From Chishuiella changwenlii (GTDB lineage: Bacteria > Bacteroidota > Bacteroidia > Flavobacteriales > Weeksellaceae), in NCBI RefSeq assembly GCF_900142565.1, contig NZ_FRBH01000008.1:1-64000 (forward strand): a stretch of 64,000 nucleotides of DNA, given 5' to 3'. A program made the translations under genes and the position numbers. The notes under the pieces are model-generated. The model had not been told where the DNA came from. It searched no databases and saw only the letters and a program-made list of their open reading frames with translations. How positions within the stretch are numbered: the stretch's first letter is position 1; every line of letters starts with the position of its first letter. Below are positions 35,708 through 45,284 of this stretch, one piece after another.

Positions 35708-37369
35708 CTATTTAATAATTTTCTCTAATATTTTTTGAGTAATTAAGTAAGTTGGTTTTACACCAGTTAAACCTAATCCTCCTGAAGCTAATGTGCTCCC
35801 TGTTTCTAATGGATTATCTGAAGCGTAATATGCATACATTACTTTTACATCTTTATCTATGTGATGTCTTATCTTAGAAGCAACCTGAATTGCTTTTTGA
35901 TAATGTGCTCCTTCCATTTCTAATCCGATTGCTTGGAAAGATGAATTTTTAAAATATTCTAAAATATCTTTATTCTGTAATGATGTTCCTAAAACTGAAA
36001 TCATAGGTCCTTCATATACTCCTAATCCTTGCCCTTCGAAATCTGAAGCTGATAATTCGTTATCAAAAACATAATTATCTGTTGTTCCTTCAAATACGTG
36101 AGCAGTAGCAATCATAATGTCTCCTTTTACACCTTCTAAAATTCCGGCTTTACCCATAATTGCAACAGATTTAACATTCATTTTAAAACGAATATCTCCT
36201 ACTTTATAAGGTTTTAAAAGTTCGTCCATTGCTTCAAAAGCCTGCTCTCCAAATGCATAATCCATTACAATGATAACCTCATTGTTTTTATCTTTTGCAT
36301 AAGAAAATGCCGAATTTGTCACATTTACTTTTTCTAAATCAATAATCTGAACATCTATATTTGTTCCTGACTGATCTTTGATATAGATTAAGCCATTTTG
36401 TTGTGTGTATTCATTTAACGAATCTCTTAAGATTTTGTTGTTTGCAGCACTTAAATCTTCGTAAATTTCTACACCATCATTTTTAAACTTTCTTTTCAAT
36501 CCATCATAGGCATACAACATATTAGATACACTGTGCATATTAGCTGAAACGATGTGAATGTTTTTATCTTGAAGATTATTTTCAAATAATACTCTTTTAA
36601 TCTCATTTGCCCATTTTTCACCAATCATGTGATGACCAATAGACTCTCTTAATGTCGATGTAAAAGTAACCTCACGTTTTTTAGTCCCTATACGGTCTTG
36701 TTGACTTGTATAACCCATCCAATAAACAATTCTGAAAAAACGATCTTTGTCTTCGTTTGTTCCAAAATAACTGTGTATTGCTTGCGTTTCTTCGAATGTT
36801 CTACCTAAAATAGTAGATAAATGCATTAAAGCTACTTCACGATCTTTACGAGATATTTCTGATTTACTAAAAACTACTTCTTCTATAAATTCCCAAACTC
36901 TATTCTTAGTAAGCGTATCATTACTAAATGCACGATTTCTAATTTTGTCTGCTTCATTGTATAAAAAAGTTAAATGCGTTAAAACATCGTAAATATCAGA
37001 ACGACCACGAGATATTTCTATGTTCATTTGATCGTCATCTATACGATAACAAAAACGACGACGTTTTGCAGGAATTATTGGTGTAAAAATAGATCTATCG
37101 TATCCTTCATCAGAAGTAAAACACACATAAGGTGTTTCAACTATTCCTTCAGGTAAACGATCTAAAACATACATTAAACCACTTAATTCAACTTTATTTG
37201 GATCTGTCATTGATCCATAAATTTCAGGATCAATTTCAAATAATAAATTTCTTAATATTTTTCCAGGTGCACCAGATGGACGGTACACTCCTCTATGAAA
37301 TAAATGACGCATTGAGATATATAATTTCTCGATAGCATCAGTAGATCTTCTTGCTCTTGTTATTGACAT
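35708..37369 (-). CDS. Large Bacteroidota-specific protein (DUF6909-like) with nucleosidase-type C-terminus
   Basis: The 553-residue soluble protein belongs, as far as I recognise, to a Bacteroidota family named DUF6909 with no assigned function. The C-terminal half contains GLEMEGAH (482-489) followed by YASDNP with D518. The MEGA motif and a following S-D pair are hallmarks of the purine nucleoside phosphorylase / MTA-SAH nucleosidase fold, where they bind ribose and protonate the base. The N-terminal half (LFHRGVYRPSGAPGKILRNLLFEIDPEIYG) is unlike any enzyme I know. A nucleoside or nucleotide-binding role is an inference. Confidence 0.6.
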   Translation of the reverse strand: MSITRARRSTDAIEKLYISMRHLFHRGVYRPSGAPGKILRNLLFEIDPEIYGSMTDPNKVELSGLMYVLDRLPEGIVETPYVCFTSDEGYDRSIFTPIIPAKRRRFCYRIDDDQMNIEISRGRSDIYDVLTHLTFLYNEADKIRNRAFSNDTLTKNRVWEFIEEVVFSKSEISRKDREVALMHLSTILGRTFEETQAIHSYFGTNEDKDRFFRIVYWMGYTSQQDRIGTKKREVTFTSTLRESIGHHMIGEKWANEIKRVLFENNLQDKNIHIVSANMHSVSNMLYAYDGLKRKFKNDGVEIYEDLSAANNKILRDSLNEYTQQNGLIYIKDQSGTNIDVQIIDLEKVNVTNSAFSYAKDKNNEVIIVMDYAFGEQAFEAMDELLKPYKVGDIRFKMNVKSVAIMGKAGILEGVKGDIMIATAHVFEGTTDNYVFDNELSASDFEGQGLGVYEGPMISVLGTSLQNKDILEYFKNSSFQAIGLEMEGAHYQKAIQVASKIRHHIDKDVKVMYAYYASDNPLETGSTLASGGLGLTGVKPTYLITQKILEKIIK

Positions 37370-37376
37370 AATAATT

Positions 37377-37955
37377 TTATTTTTTCTGGTTGTTTAGTTC
37401 ATTTTGAATTGTCATTAATTCATCGTACCATTCTGTTCCAAATTTTCTAACTAAAGAATCTTTTGCAAAAGTTGCTACATTAACTTTTAATTCTTTTCCT
37501 AAGGTACAAGCATCTGAGCAAATATCCCATACGTCATAGTTGACTGCAGTGAAATTTGAATATTCCTTAATACGAACTGGATATAAATGACAAGAAATAG
37601 GTTTTTTATAATCAATTTTTCCTTCTTCATATGCTTTTTCTATTCCACATTTTGAGAAGCCATTTTCCTCAAAAACTAAATATGCACATTCTCTATTATT
37701 GACTAATGGTGTTACCCAATCTCCGTCAGAATCCATTGTATATTTACCTTCTTCCTCAATTACGGCAATTCCTTCTGCGCGTAAATAAGGTTTTACATCT
37801 TGATAAATATCGTCTAAAATGGTAAGTTCATCTTCGTCTAGTGGTGCTCCGGCATCGCCTTCTACACAACATATCCCTTTACATTTGTTTAAATTACAAA
37901 CAAAATCTTCATTTAGTAGTTCTTCAGATACAAGGGTCTTTCCTATTTGGAACAT
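37377..37955 (-). CDS. DUF3109 family cysteine-rich protein
   Basis: The 192-residue protein matches DUF3109, which is related to the YkgJ zinc/iron-cluster families. Cysteines fall in CNLNKCKGICC near the N-terminus, then in NRECAYLVF, CGIEKAY, ISCHLYPVR, and DICSDAC. That spacing suits a metal site. The function is not established. It is the first gene of the reverse operon 37955 to 34313 and has an exact TATATTTG -7 box on its strand at 37981-37988. Confidence 0.85.
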   Translation of the reverse strand: MFQIGKTLVSEELLNEDFVCNLNKCKGICCVEGDAGAPLDEDELTILDDIYQDVKPYLRAEGIAVIEEEGKYTMDSDGDWVTPLVNNRECAYLVFEENGFSKCGIEKAYEEGKIDYKKPISCHLYPVRIKEYSNFTAVNYDVWDICSDACTLGKELKVNVATFAKDSLVRKFGTEWYDELMTIQNELNNQKK

Positions 37956-37980
37956 AAGTTACATTAAATTTTGTAACGTG

Positions 37981-37988
37981 CAAATATA
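37981..37988 (-). promoter_or_regulatory. -7 box for the DUF3109 operon
   Basis: The minus strand reads TATATTTG, an exact TAnnTTTG match 26 bp before the DUF3109 start. Confidence 0.45.
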
Positions 37989-38010
37989 CGAATAATTACT
38001 TAGAAAAATG

Positions 38011-38018
38011 TAATTTTG
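38011..38018 (+). promoter_or_regulatory. -7 box for dxs
   Basis: TAATTTTG is an exact TAnnTTTG match ending 11 bp before the dxs ATG. A leader this short would leave only a few untranslated bases. Confidence 0.4.
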
Positions 38019-38028
38019 TATAATAATA

Positions 38029-39768
38029 ATGAATAACATTCTTTCAAAAATAAGTCATCCTAAGCAACTTAGAGCTTTAGATACAACTCAGTTAACTGCG
38101 TTAGCTTACGAGATGCGCGAGTTTATTTTAGATACTTTAAGCGTAAAACCAGGACATTTAGGCGCTAGTTTAGGTGTTGTAGAGCTTACAATTGCACTAC
38201 ATTATTACTATAATACACCAGAAGATTTGTTAATTTGGGATGTTGGACATCAATCTTATCCACATAAAATTTTAACTGGTAGACAACAACTTTTTGATTC
38301 ATTAAGACAAAAAAATGGAATCTCTGGTTTCCCTTCTCGAACAGAAAGCGAATTTGATACATTTGGAACTGGACATTCTTCAACATCCGTTTCGGCAATT
38401 GTTGGAATGGCTACCGCAGATAAAATAAATCAAATTAACCGAAAACATATTGCCATTATTGGCGATGCATCTATTACTTCTGGAATGAGTTTGGAAGCGC
38501 TCAACCATCTTGGTTCAACAGATTTAGATGTCTTAATTATCTTAAATGATAATAATATTGGAATTGATGATTCTGTTGGTGGATTAAAAAAATATTTTAA
38601 ATCATTAGAAAATCAAACCGAAAATATTTTTACCAATTTTGGTTTAAATTTTATTGGAACAATTGACGGTCATAATTTCGAAGAACTTTTTTCTGCATTC
38701 GATAAAGCAAACTCCATAAAAGGTCCTAAAGTTTTACATATAAAAACTATAAAAGGAAAAGGATACGATCTAGCAGAAATTGATCAAGTTAAGTGGCATG
38801 CTCCAGGTTTATTTAATAAATTAACTGGAGAAATTTCACAATCTAAATCATCTACAACATACCAAGATATTTTTGGAGAAACTTTATTAGATTTATTAAA
38901 AAATAACTCTAAAATTGTTGCAATTACGCCAGCAATGCTAACTGGAAGTAGTTTAATAAAAAGTCGAAATCAATTTCCAGATCGAGTAATAGATGTTGGT
39001 ATTGCTGAACAACATGCTGTAACATTTGCAGCTGGTTTAGCCACACAAAACACTGTCCCGTACTGTGTTATTTATTCAACATTTTTGCAACGTGCCTACG
39101 ATCAAGTTATTCATGATATTGCTTTACAAAACCTTCATGTAGTTTTTTGTATAGATAGAGCTGGTTTTGTTGGGACAGATGGTGCTACACATCACGGAAT
39201 ATTTGATATTTCTTTTTTAAGAGAAGTTCCTAATATGATTGTTTCATCTCCAAGAAATGAAAAAGATTTTAGAAATCTTCTTTATACAGCTCAATTTACA
39301 AAACAGCCTTTTGCTATTCGTTATCCAAAGAACGAAATCCCATTAAGTCCAGATTCAACATATGAGAAAATAGAAATTGGAAAATCTGAAATTATCTTCG
39401 AAGGAAATAAATTAGCTATTCTTTCAACTGGATTAATAAGTTCTCGAATAGAGAAAATAATTGAACAGAATAATTTACAAGATAAAATTGCATTGATAGA
39501 TTTTCCTTTTATTAAACCTTTAGATGAGTCTAGATTAAAAGCTATTTCTTTAAAATATGATACGATACTAACTTTTGAAGACGGTATAAAAAAAGGAGGA
39601 TTTGGAAGTGGAGTTTTAGAGTTTTTAAACTCTATTCATTACAAAGGTAATACGACAATTAATGGTTATCCCGATGAATTTATAGAACATGCATCAATTA
39701 AAGAATTAGAAGAAATGGTTGGTTTAGATGATTTGTCTATTTTACAAATGATTTTGAATTATCTTTAA
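38029..39768 (+). CDS. dxs: 1-deoxy-D-xylulose-5-phosphate synthase
   Basis: The 579-residue thiamine-diphosphate enzyme condenses pyruvate and glyceraldehyde 3-phosphate, the entry step of the MEP isoprenoid pathway. The N-terminal HLGASLGVVELTIALHY and WDVGHQSYPHKILTGR motifs, the ThDP motif G145-D146-A with NDNNIGID, and the transketolase domain IGIAEQHAVTFAAG with the catalytic Glu are all present. It is shorter than the E. coli enzyme (620) but normal for Flavobacteriia. It is monocistronic or paired with the lipoprotein behind it. Confidence 0.93.
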   Translation: MNNILSKISHPKQLRALDTTQLTALAYEMREFILDTLSVKPGHLGASLGVVELTIALHYYYNTPEDLLIWDVGHQSYPHKILTGRQQLFDSLRQKNGISGFPSRTESEFDTFGTGHSSTSVSAIVGMATADKINQINRKHIAIIGDASITSGMSLEALNHLGSTDLDVLIILNDNNIGIDDSVGGLKKYFKSLENQTENIFTNFGLNFIGTIDGHNFEELFSAFDKANSIKGPKVLHIKTIKGKGYDLAEIDQVKWHAPGLFNKLTGEISQSKSSTTYQDIFGETLLDLLKNNSKIVAITPAMLTGSSLIKSRNQFPDRVIDVGIAEQHAVTFAAGLATQNTVPYCVIYSTFLQRAYDQVIHDIALQNLHVVFCIDRAGFVGTDGATHHGIFDISFLREVPNMIVSSPRNEKDFRNLLYTAQFTKQPFAIRYPKNEIPLSPDSTYEKIEIGKSEIIFEGNKLAILSTGLISSRIEKIIEQNNLQDKIALIDFPFIKPLDESRLKAISLKYDTILTFEDGIKKGGFGSGVLEFLNSIHYKGNTTINGYPDEFIEHASIKELEEMVGLDDLSILQMILNYL

Positions 39769-39818
39769 TTTTCGGTACAAGAGTTGTAAGAGTTTTTATG
39801 ATCTTAATAAATAAAAAA

Positions 39819-40313
39819 ATGAAAAAAATAATCGGATTATCATTTGTTGCTATACTATTGATTTTACAGGCTTGTGGAACAACAAAAAACATGCAAGAGT
39901 TTTACACAAAGTATGATAAACAAGCAACTGTTATTCCTTTACCTTCTTTTGCTTTAAAGCTAGCAGGAAAAGCTGGTGGAACAGATTTATTTAATTACAT
40001 AAAGTCTGCAAAAGTATTCGTAATTAGCGATGCTGGTCAAGGTAAACAAAACCGTGTAATTAAAGATTTACAATCTTCTTTTAGAGGAGAAAATTTTGAG
40101 AATTTAATTAAATTAAAATCTAAAAATAACAATCTAAATGTTGCACTTAAAGAGCAAAATGGACGAGTAAATAAAATGATTTTTGGAATTAATGGCTTAA
40201 GTAATGTTTTAGTTATCGATTCTAAATTAGATATTACAAGAGCAGAATTAGATAAAGCGTTAGAAAATATCAATACTGATGACATTGAAAATTTAGCAGA
40301 AATTCTGAAATAA
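39819..40313 (+). CDS. DUF4252-type lipoprotein
   Basis: The 164-residue product starts at ATG 39819, which gives a classic lipoprotein signal ending at C19 (LLILQAC); an in-frame ATG at 39798 only adds a polar lead. The mature part (KVFVISDAG, FENLIKLKSKNNNLNVALKEQNGRVNKMIFGINGLSNVLVIDSKLDI) fits the DUF4252 pattern found in Bacteroidota. The function is unknown. It follows dxs by 50 bp. Confidence 0.75.
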   Translation: MKKIIGLSFVAILLILQACGTTKNMQEFYTKYDKQATVIPLPSFALKLAGKAGGTDLFNYIKSAKVFVISDAGQGKQNRVIKDLQSSFRGENFENLIKLKSKNNNLNVALKEQNGRVNKMIFGINGLSNVLVIDSKLDITRAELDKALENINTDDIENLAEILK

Positions 40314-40339
40314 TTTTTAAAACTCAGCTTAATAAATCA

Positions 40340-40370
40340 ACCCCAAAGAATTTCTTTGGGGTATTTTTTT
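40340..40370 (+). terminator. Terminator after the DUF4252 gene
   Basis: ACCCCAAAGA pairs with TCTTTGGGGT around ATT, followed by a run of T. Confidence 0.88.
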
Positions 40371-40384
40371 TCATAAAAAAAGGT

Positions 40385-40454
40385 GTTATAAATCATTTAT
40401 TTAGGGTTTTTATGGAAAACCGTAATTTATAACAAAATCTCGCTATTACATTTG
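40385..40454 (+). promoter_or_regulatory. Compound dyad and -7 box before the 90-residue gene
   Basis: GTTATAAAT (40385-40393) and ATTTATAAC (40425-40433) form an outer 9-bp perfect inverted repeat. Inside it GGTTTT (40405-40410) and AAAACC (40416-40421) form a second hairpin with a TATGG loop. TACATTTG (40447-40454) is an exact -7 box immediately downstream. The dyads therefore lie at the upstream face of the promoter. Confidence 0.4.
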
Positions 40455-40470
40455 TGAAAATTAGTTATTA

Positions 40471-40743
40471 ATGAGTGACATTTCTATTCGAGTTGCATTA
40501 GATTTTTCGGAATGTACAACTGCACAAAAAGAAGTTTTTTTCGAGCACTTAAACTCGTTAAATTGGGAATCTATTAATCCAAATAAATTATGGATTACCA
40601 ACCTTATCGAATGTGATAATCATCAACAATTAGTTGATGAAATAGAAAAAGAATTAATAGTTGCAAAAGAGATTTCTAATTTATACGAATTACATTATGC
40701 GATTATTACAAATAATGAAATTTACTTTAATCATTTAAATTAA
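40471..40743 (+). CDS. Hypothetical 90-residue protein
   Basis: This small soluble acidic protein (SIRVALDFSECTTAQKEVFFEHLNSLNWESI...) has no signal or membrane segment. Predicted alternation of strands and helices suggests an alpha-beta fold. I do not recognise the family. It is flanked by terminators on both sides, so it is a single-gene unit with its own promoter and an unusual compound dyad in front. Confidence 0.6.
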   Translation: MSDISIRVALDFSECTTAQKEVFFEHLNSLNWESINPNKLWITNLIECDNHQQLVDEIEKELIVAKEISNLYELHYAIITNNEIYFNHLN

Positions 40744-40780
40744 AAATAGTATACTGATTACTTACTTAACCGTAAACTAC

Positions 40781-40827
40781 AAAATCGTCACATCTTTAAA
40801 TTAAGGAGGGTGACGATTTTACTTTTT
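40781..40827 (+). terminator. Terminator after the 90-residue gene
   Basis: AAAATCGTCAC (40781-40791) and GTGACGATTTT (40810-40820) form an 11-bp perfect stem with an 18-nt loop, followed by ACTTTTT. Confidence 0.7.
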
Positions 40828-40845
40828 CTGCATTTATAAATTAAC

Positions 40846-40853
40846 TAAATTTG
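40846..40853 (+). promoter_or_regulatory. -7 box for dtd
   Basis: TAAATTTG is an exact TAnnTTTG match 26 bp before the dtd ATG. Confidence 0.5.
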
Positions 40854-40879
40854 CACACTTAAAAAATACTCATAAAACA

Positions 40880-41329
40880 ATGCGCGTAATTCTGCAACGT
40901 GTTCAGAGAGCTTCCGTTGAAGTGGAAAAAGAAATTGTTGGAAAAATACAACATGGAATTTTAGCTTTAGTAGGTTTTGAACCAGAAGATACAATAGAAG
41001 ATTTTGAATGGATATCGAAAAAAATAATTCAACTACGAATTTTTAACGATCATAATCACGTAATGAATCTTGATATTCAACAAGTGATTGGAGACATTTT
41101 AGTAGTTTCTCAATTTACATTACATGCAGCTGTAAAAAAAGGAAATAGACCCTCTTATATTAAGGCTTCTAAACCAGATATCGCAACAGAACAATATCAA
41201 ACATTTTTATCCGTTTTAGAAAAAAACTTTAAACCTGTACAAAGAGGAATTTTTGGAGCAGACATGAAAGTTGAATTATTAAATGATGGTCCTGTTACCA
41301 TTTTTATTGATTCGAAAAATAAAGAATAA
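40880..41329 (+). CDS. dtd: D-aminoacyl-tRNA deacylase
   Basis: The 149-residue protein has the DTD signatures QRVQRASVEV at the N-terminus, the SQFTLHA motif with the active-site region, and the cross-subunit GNRPSY plus FGADMKVELLNDGPVTI (NxGP) motif. It hydrolyses D-amino acids from tRNA, protecting translation. Length is normal. The following DUF3857 gene begins 23 bp later and may be read from the same transcript. Confidence 0.95.
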   Translation: MRVILQRVQRASVEVEKEIVGKIQHGILALVGFEPEDTIEDFEWISKKIIQLRIFNDHNHVMNLDIQQVIGDILVVSQFTLHAAVKKGNRPSYIKASKPDIATEQYQTFLSVLEKNFKPVQRGIFGADMKVELLNDGPVTIFIDSKNKE

Positions 41330-41352
41330 ACCGACTAATTTTCAAAAAATAT

Positions 41353-43248
41353 ATGAATAAAATTTTACTTTTAACAACATTTTTCATTGCCAATTTTTGT
41401 TACTCTCAAGATTATTCAGCAGATAAAATTCCTGCAAATTTACTACAAGATGCTTACGCCGTAGTACGTCAGAAAAATGAAACTGTAGAATTGTCAAAAA
41501 TTGACGAATTAAAATATACCGAAGATGTAGTAATCACTGTACTAAGTAAAGCAGGAGATAGCTATGTAGGCGCTTACACAAATTATAGTCCTAGTACAAA
41601 AATTAATCTTTTTGAAGCAAGTTTGTATGATGCCTCTGGAAAAGAAATTAAAAAGTTTAAATCGAAAGATTTTGGTGACCAAAGTAATGTAGATGGTGGT
41701 CAAATGTATACAGATGACCGTGTAAAATATTTAAGTTTTACGCCAACAACTTATCCATATACAATTCATTACAAAATTGTTACTATAACAAAAAATACCA
41801 TTTTTATCCCAAGATGGTTTCCTATAGGAGCATCTAATTTATCTATTGAACAGGCTAATTATCAATTCACGAATAAAACAGATTCTAAAATTAGATTTAG
41901 TGAAAAGAATTTAAATAATTATCAAGTTCAAAAAATTGGTGATAGCAACCAAGTAACATACTCACTAACTAATATTCCTGCTTTTGAAGAAGAAGACAAC
42001 ATGATTAATTCTCGCAATATTTTTCCTAATGTTATTGTTGCTTCAGATCAAATTAATATTGCTGGTATTAAAGGAAAATTTGATAATTGGAATGATTACG
42101 GAAAATGGTTTTATGAGAATTTAATTAATGGAAAATTAGATTTTACTCCAACACAAAAAGCCTTTTTTCAAGACCTAGTAAAAGATGCAAAAACAGACCG
42201 TGAAAAAGTTCAAATTTTGTATAAACACATGCAAAATAAGGTTCGTTATATTGGTGTACAATTGGGAATTGGCGGACTTTCTCCGTTTCCTACATCTTAC
42301 GTAGAAAACAAAAGCTATGGAGATTGTAAAGCACTTTCTAATTATATGATTGGAATGTTAGATGCTGTAAATATAAAAGCCTATCATACTGTAATATACG
42401 GAAATTCTAATGCAATGGATATTGATGATGAAATGGTTTATCATCAAGGAAATCATATGATTGTGTATGTTCCATTAAAAGAAGAAAATATATGGTTAGA
42501 AGCAACAAGTCAAACTTCTCCCTTTAATTATCTAGGTCGTTTTACTTCGGATAGAAAAGCATTTATTATAGAAGAAAACGGAGGTAAAATTATTTCAACT
42601 CAGCATTTTAACCCAGAAGACAATCAATTATTAGTAAATGGAAAAGCTTCTATATTAGCCAATGGAACTTTAAACTTCGAGTTTTCTGAGGTTTCTAAAG
42701 GTTTAATTTATGAGAATTACTCTAGCTATTCTAGGTTAACAGAAAAAGATTTAAATCTTAGATTAAAAAATCGTTTTAGTGATTTACAAGGAATAAACTT
42801 CAAGAAAAAAGAATTTGATAATAGTTTGGAAAATGCAGTTTTTACATCAAATTTTGATTTTTCAGTTCCTAATTATGCTAAAATTCAAGGAAATAATATT
42901 ATTATTAATATGATTCCTGTTAACAGAGAAGAAACGTCTGTAAAAAAAGCCAAATTACGTAAATTCGATTTTAAAATTCAAAGTGGATACGTTGATGAAG
43001 TCTCTTATATATTAACCTTACCAGAAGGTTATAAATTACCAACATTATTTTTACCTATTATAATAAAGTCAGATTTTGGTGAATACTCTTTACAAATTAC
43101 ACCAAAAGAAAAAAACAACTTCGAAGTAAAACGCGTTTACAAACAGTTAGCTGGAACTTTTGCCAAAGAAAAATACAACGACTATGTTGATTTCAGAAGG
43201 CAAATTGCTGGCTACGATAATACTAAAATTTTATTAGAAAAATTATAA
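41353..43248 (+). CDS. DUF3857 / transglutaminase-like exported protein
   Basis: The 631-residue protein has a signal peptide (MNKILLLTTFFIANFCYS), an N-terminal DUF3857 domain and a central transglutaminase-like domain with C325 in SYGDCKALS, H368 in GNHMIVYV and E383 in WLEATS, where most relatives have Asp. A C-terminal beta-rich region follows. Such proteins are periplasmic and their substrates are unknown. The gene lies 7 bp before a longer paralogue, so the two are made together. Confidence 0.82.
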   Translation: MNKILLLTTFFIANFCYSQDYSADKIPANLLQDAYAVVRQKNETVELSKIDELKYTEDVVITVLSKAGDSYVGAYTNYSPSTKINLFEASLYDASGKEIKKFKSKDFGDQSNVDGGQMYTDDRVKYLSFTPTTYPYTIHYKIVTITKNTIFIPRWFPIGASNLSIEQANYQFTNKTDSKIRFSEKNLNNYQVQKIGDSNQVTYSLTNIPAFEEEDNMINSRNIFPNVIVASDQINIAGIKGKFDNWNDYGKWFYENLINGKLDFTPTQKAFFQDLVKDAKTDREKVQILYKHMQNKVRYIGVQLGIGGLSPFPTSYVENKSYGDCKALSNYMIGMLDAVNIKAYHTVIYGNSNAMDIDDEMVYHQGNHMIVYVPLKEENIWLEATSQTSPFNYLGRFTSDRKAFIIEENGGKIISTQHFNPEDNQLLVNGKASILANGTLNFEFSEVSKGLIYENYSSYSRLTEKDLNLRLKNRFSDLQGINFKKKEFDNSLENAVFTSNFDFSVPNYAKIQGNNIIINMIPVNREETSVKKAKLRKFDFKIQSGYVDEVSYILTLPEGYKLPTLFLPIIIKSDFGEYSLQITPKEKNNFEVKRVYKQLAGTFAKEKYNDYVDFRRQIAGYDNTKILLEKL

Positions 43249-43255
43249 CACCTAT

Positions 43256-45262
43256 ATGAGAACATTTTTTACAATTGTTTTATCTACCATTACTACAATC
43301 AGTTTTGCTCAAGAAGTAAAGTTTGGAAAGTTATCCAAACAAGATTTTAACAAAACAGAAAGTACGATACAAAAAGATGCTCCAGCAGAAGTTTTATACG
43401 CTGATGGAAATTACAAAATTAGTTTCAGCGCTACAGGTGTTGAACAAACAAAAAAAGTATTTTACCGTTACATTGTTTTTGACAAAGACAGAACACCTGA
43501 CGACGTTTTAACGATAAGTATTCCTATTTACAAAAGTTCAGGATCTGACCAAGATAAAGTTCTTACATTAAAAGCTGTAACTTACAATTTAGAGAATGGT
43601 AAAATTATTGAGCAGAAAGTAGAAAAAAAAGATATTTTCTTAGAAAAAGCTCACCGTTTTTTAGACAAACAAACTTTTACATTTCCTAATGTAAAAAATG
43701 GATCTATCTTAGAATATACTTACGAAATTTCTTCTCCATTTATCAATCAAACAGATACTTGGTATTTCCAACAATCTATTCCTGTTATAAAAAGTAATTT
43801 AACTTTTGAATCGCAAGAATTTTTTAATTACCAACAGGATTTAAGAGGTGGATTTGCTCCGAAAATGAAAAAAGATCTGAAAAGTGAAAATATCACTTAC
43901 ATTTCTGGAAGTTCAAGAGGTGTTTCTTCTTTTGGAGGAGCTGCATATGGAAGTAGTATAAATAATGATAAATTAAATATTAATTCTTTAAGTTATTCAT
44001 TAGAAAATCTTACATCATTATCCAGAGAAGCTTACGTTTTAAATCACCGTAACATGTTAGCTAGCGTTCAATTCGAATTAGCGTCTTATCATTCGCCTGG
44101 ACAACCTATTAACAATTACTCAACAACTTGGGACAAAATCGGAAAAGATTTAATGGAGCATTCTGATTTTGGAAAACAATTAAATGGAAATGCTTTTTTA
44201 GATGAAACTGTAAAAGGTATTACTGCAAATAAAACAACAAATTTAGATAAAGCTCAGGCAATTTTTGATTATGTAAAAACAAACATGACTTGGAATGATT
44301 ATTCTGGGGAATATACAGATAAAGGAATTAGAAAAGCTTTTAACGAAAAATCTGGAAACGTTGCAGATATTAACTTAATGCTTATTTCTATGTTAAGAAA
44401 AGTTGGTATTGAGACTAATCCTATTATTTTAAGTACAGTTAGTAACGGTTTAATTAATTATGCTTTTCCTTCTCGTACTAAAATAAATTATGTTATTGCT
44501 GGTGCAACAATTGATGGAAATTTTTATTTGATTGATGCGACAGATAAAAACGCACAACTTAATTTATTGCCTATTCGTGATATTAATGATAGAGGTTTCA
44601 TGATTTCTGATAAAGGTATTAAAGAAGTTTTATTAAGAAATTCTGTTATGACAAGCGATAAGAAATCAATTACAGCAGATTTAAAAGCAGACGGTTCTTT
44701 AACAGGTGTTTATTCTAGTATTCGTGATAACTACTTTTATATGTCAGACAAGAGCGAAATTGCAAATGATCCTAAAGCATTCGAAAAAGAATACATTGAG
44801 GATTATAATTTCGAAATTGCTGACTTTAAAACACAAGATAATAGCAAAGATTTAATTCGTCATCAATTCAAATTTTCTGATGTAAAGGTTGATGTTGCAG
44901 GAAATAAAATAATTTTTAGTCCATTTTTATTCATTGCAAATACAAAACATAGTCTTAATTTGGAACAACGTAATTATAATATAGAGTTTGGTGCTCCTAT
45001 TACAAATACCAATACAATAAAAATTAAAATTCCTGAAGGATACAAAGTAGAATCTATGCCTAAAGAAAAGAATTTTACAATGCCAGATCAAGCTGCTGGT
45101 TATGCTTATAATGTAATAGAAAGAGATGGTTTTATTATTGCACAAGCACAAAAAGTAACTCCTTACAGTGTTTTACCAGCAAATTATTACAAACCTTTAA
45201 AAGAGTTTTTAGAAAATATTATTTCTACTGAAGGACAACAAGTAGTTCTTGTAAAACAGTAA
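43256..45262 (+). CDS. DUF3857 / transglutaminase-like protein lacking catalytic residues
   Basis: The 668-residue exported protein has a signal peptide ending in FAQ, and the same domain order as its upstream paralogue. At the transglutaminase core the catalytic Cys position is V369 (SGNVADINLML against GDCKALS), and the His position is Y412 (INYVIAGATI). The third residue D427 (LIDATD) is kept. It is therefore probably a non-catalytic paralogue that works with, or scaffolds, the 41353 protein. The transcript ends at a hairpin 22 bp behind it. Confidence 0.8.
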   Translation: MRTFFTIVLSTITTISFAQEVKFGKLSKQDFNKTESTIQKDAPAEVLYADGNYKISFSATGVEQTKKVFYRYIVFDKDRTPDDVLTISIPIYKSSGSDQDKVLTLKAVTYNLENGKIIEQKVEKKDIFLEKAHRFLDKQTFTFPNVKNGSILEYTYEISSPFINQTDTWYFQQSIPVIKSNLTFESQEFFNYQQDLRGGFAPKMKKDLKSENITYISGSSRGVSSFGGAAYGSSINNDKLNINSLSYSLENLTSLSREAYVLNHRNMLASVQFELASYHSPGQPINNYSTTWDKIGKDLMEHSDFGKQLNGNAFLDETVKGITANKTTNLDKAQAIFDYVKTNMTWNDYSGEYTDKGIRKAFNEKSGNVADINLMLISMLRKVGIETNPIILSTVSNGLINYAFPSRTKINYVIAGATIDGNFYLIDATDKNAQLNLLPIRDINDRGFMISDKGIKEVLLRNSVMTSDKKSITADLKADGSLTGVYSSIRDNYFYMSDKSEIANDPKAFEKEYIEDYNFEIADFKTQDNSKDLIRHQFKFSDVKVDVAGNKIIFSPFLFIANTKHSLNLEQRNYNIEFGAPITNTNTIKIKIPEGYKVESMPKEKNFTMPDQAAGYAYNVIERDGFIIAQAQKVTPYSVLPANYYKPLKEFLENIISTEGQQVVLVKQ

Positions 45263-45284
45263 ATAAAAAATTAATTTCATTTAT

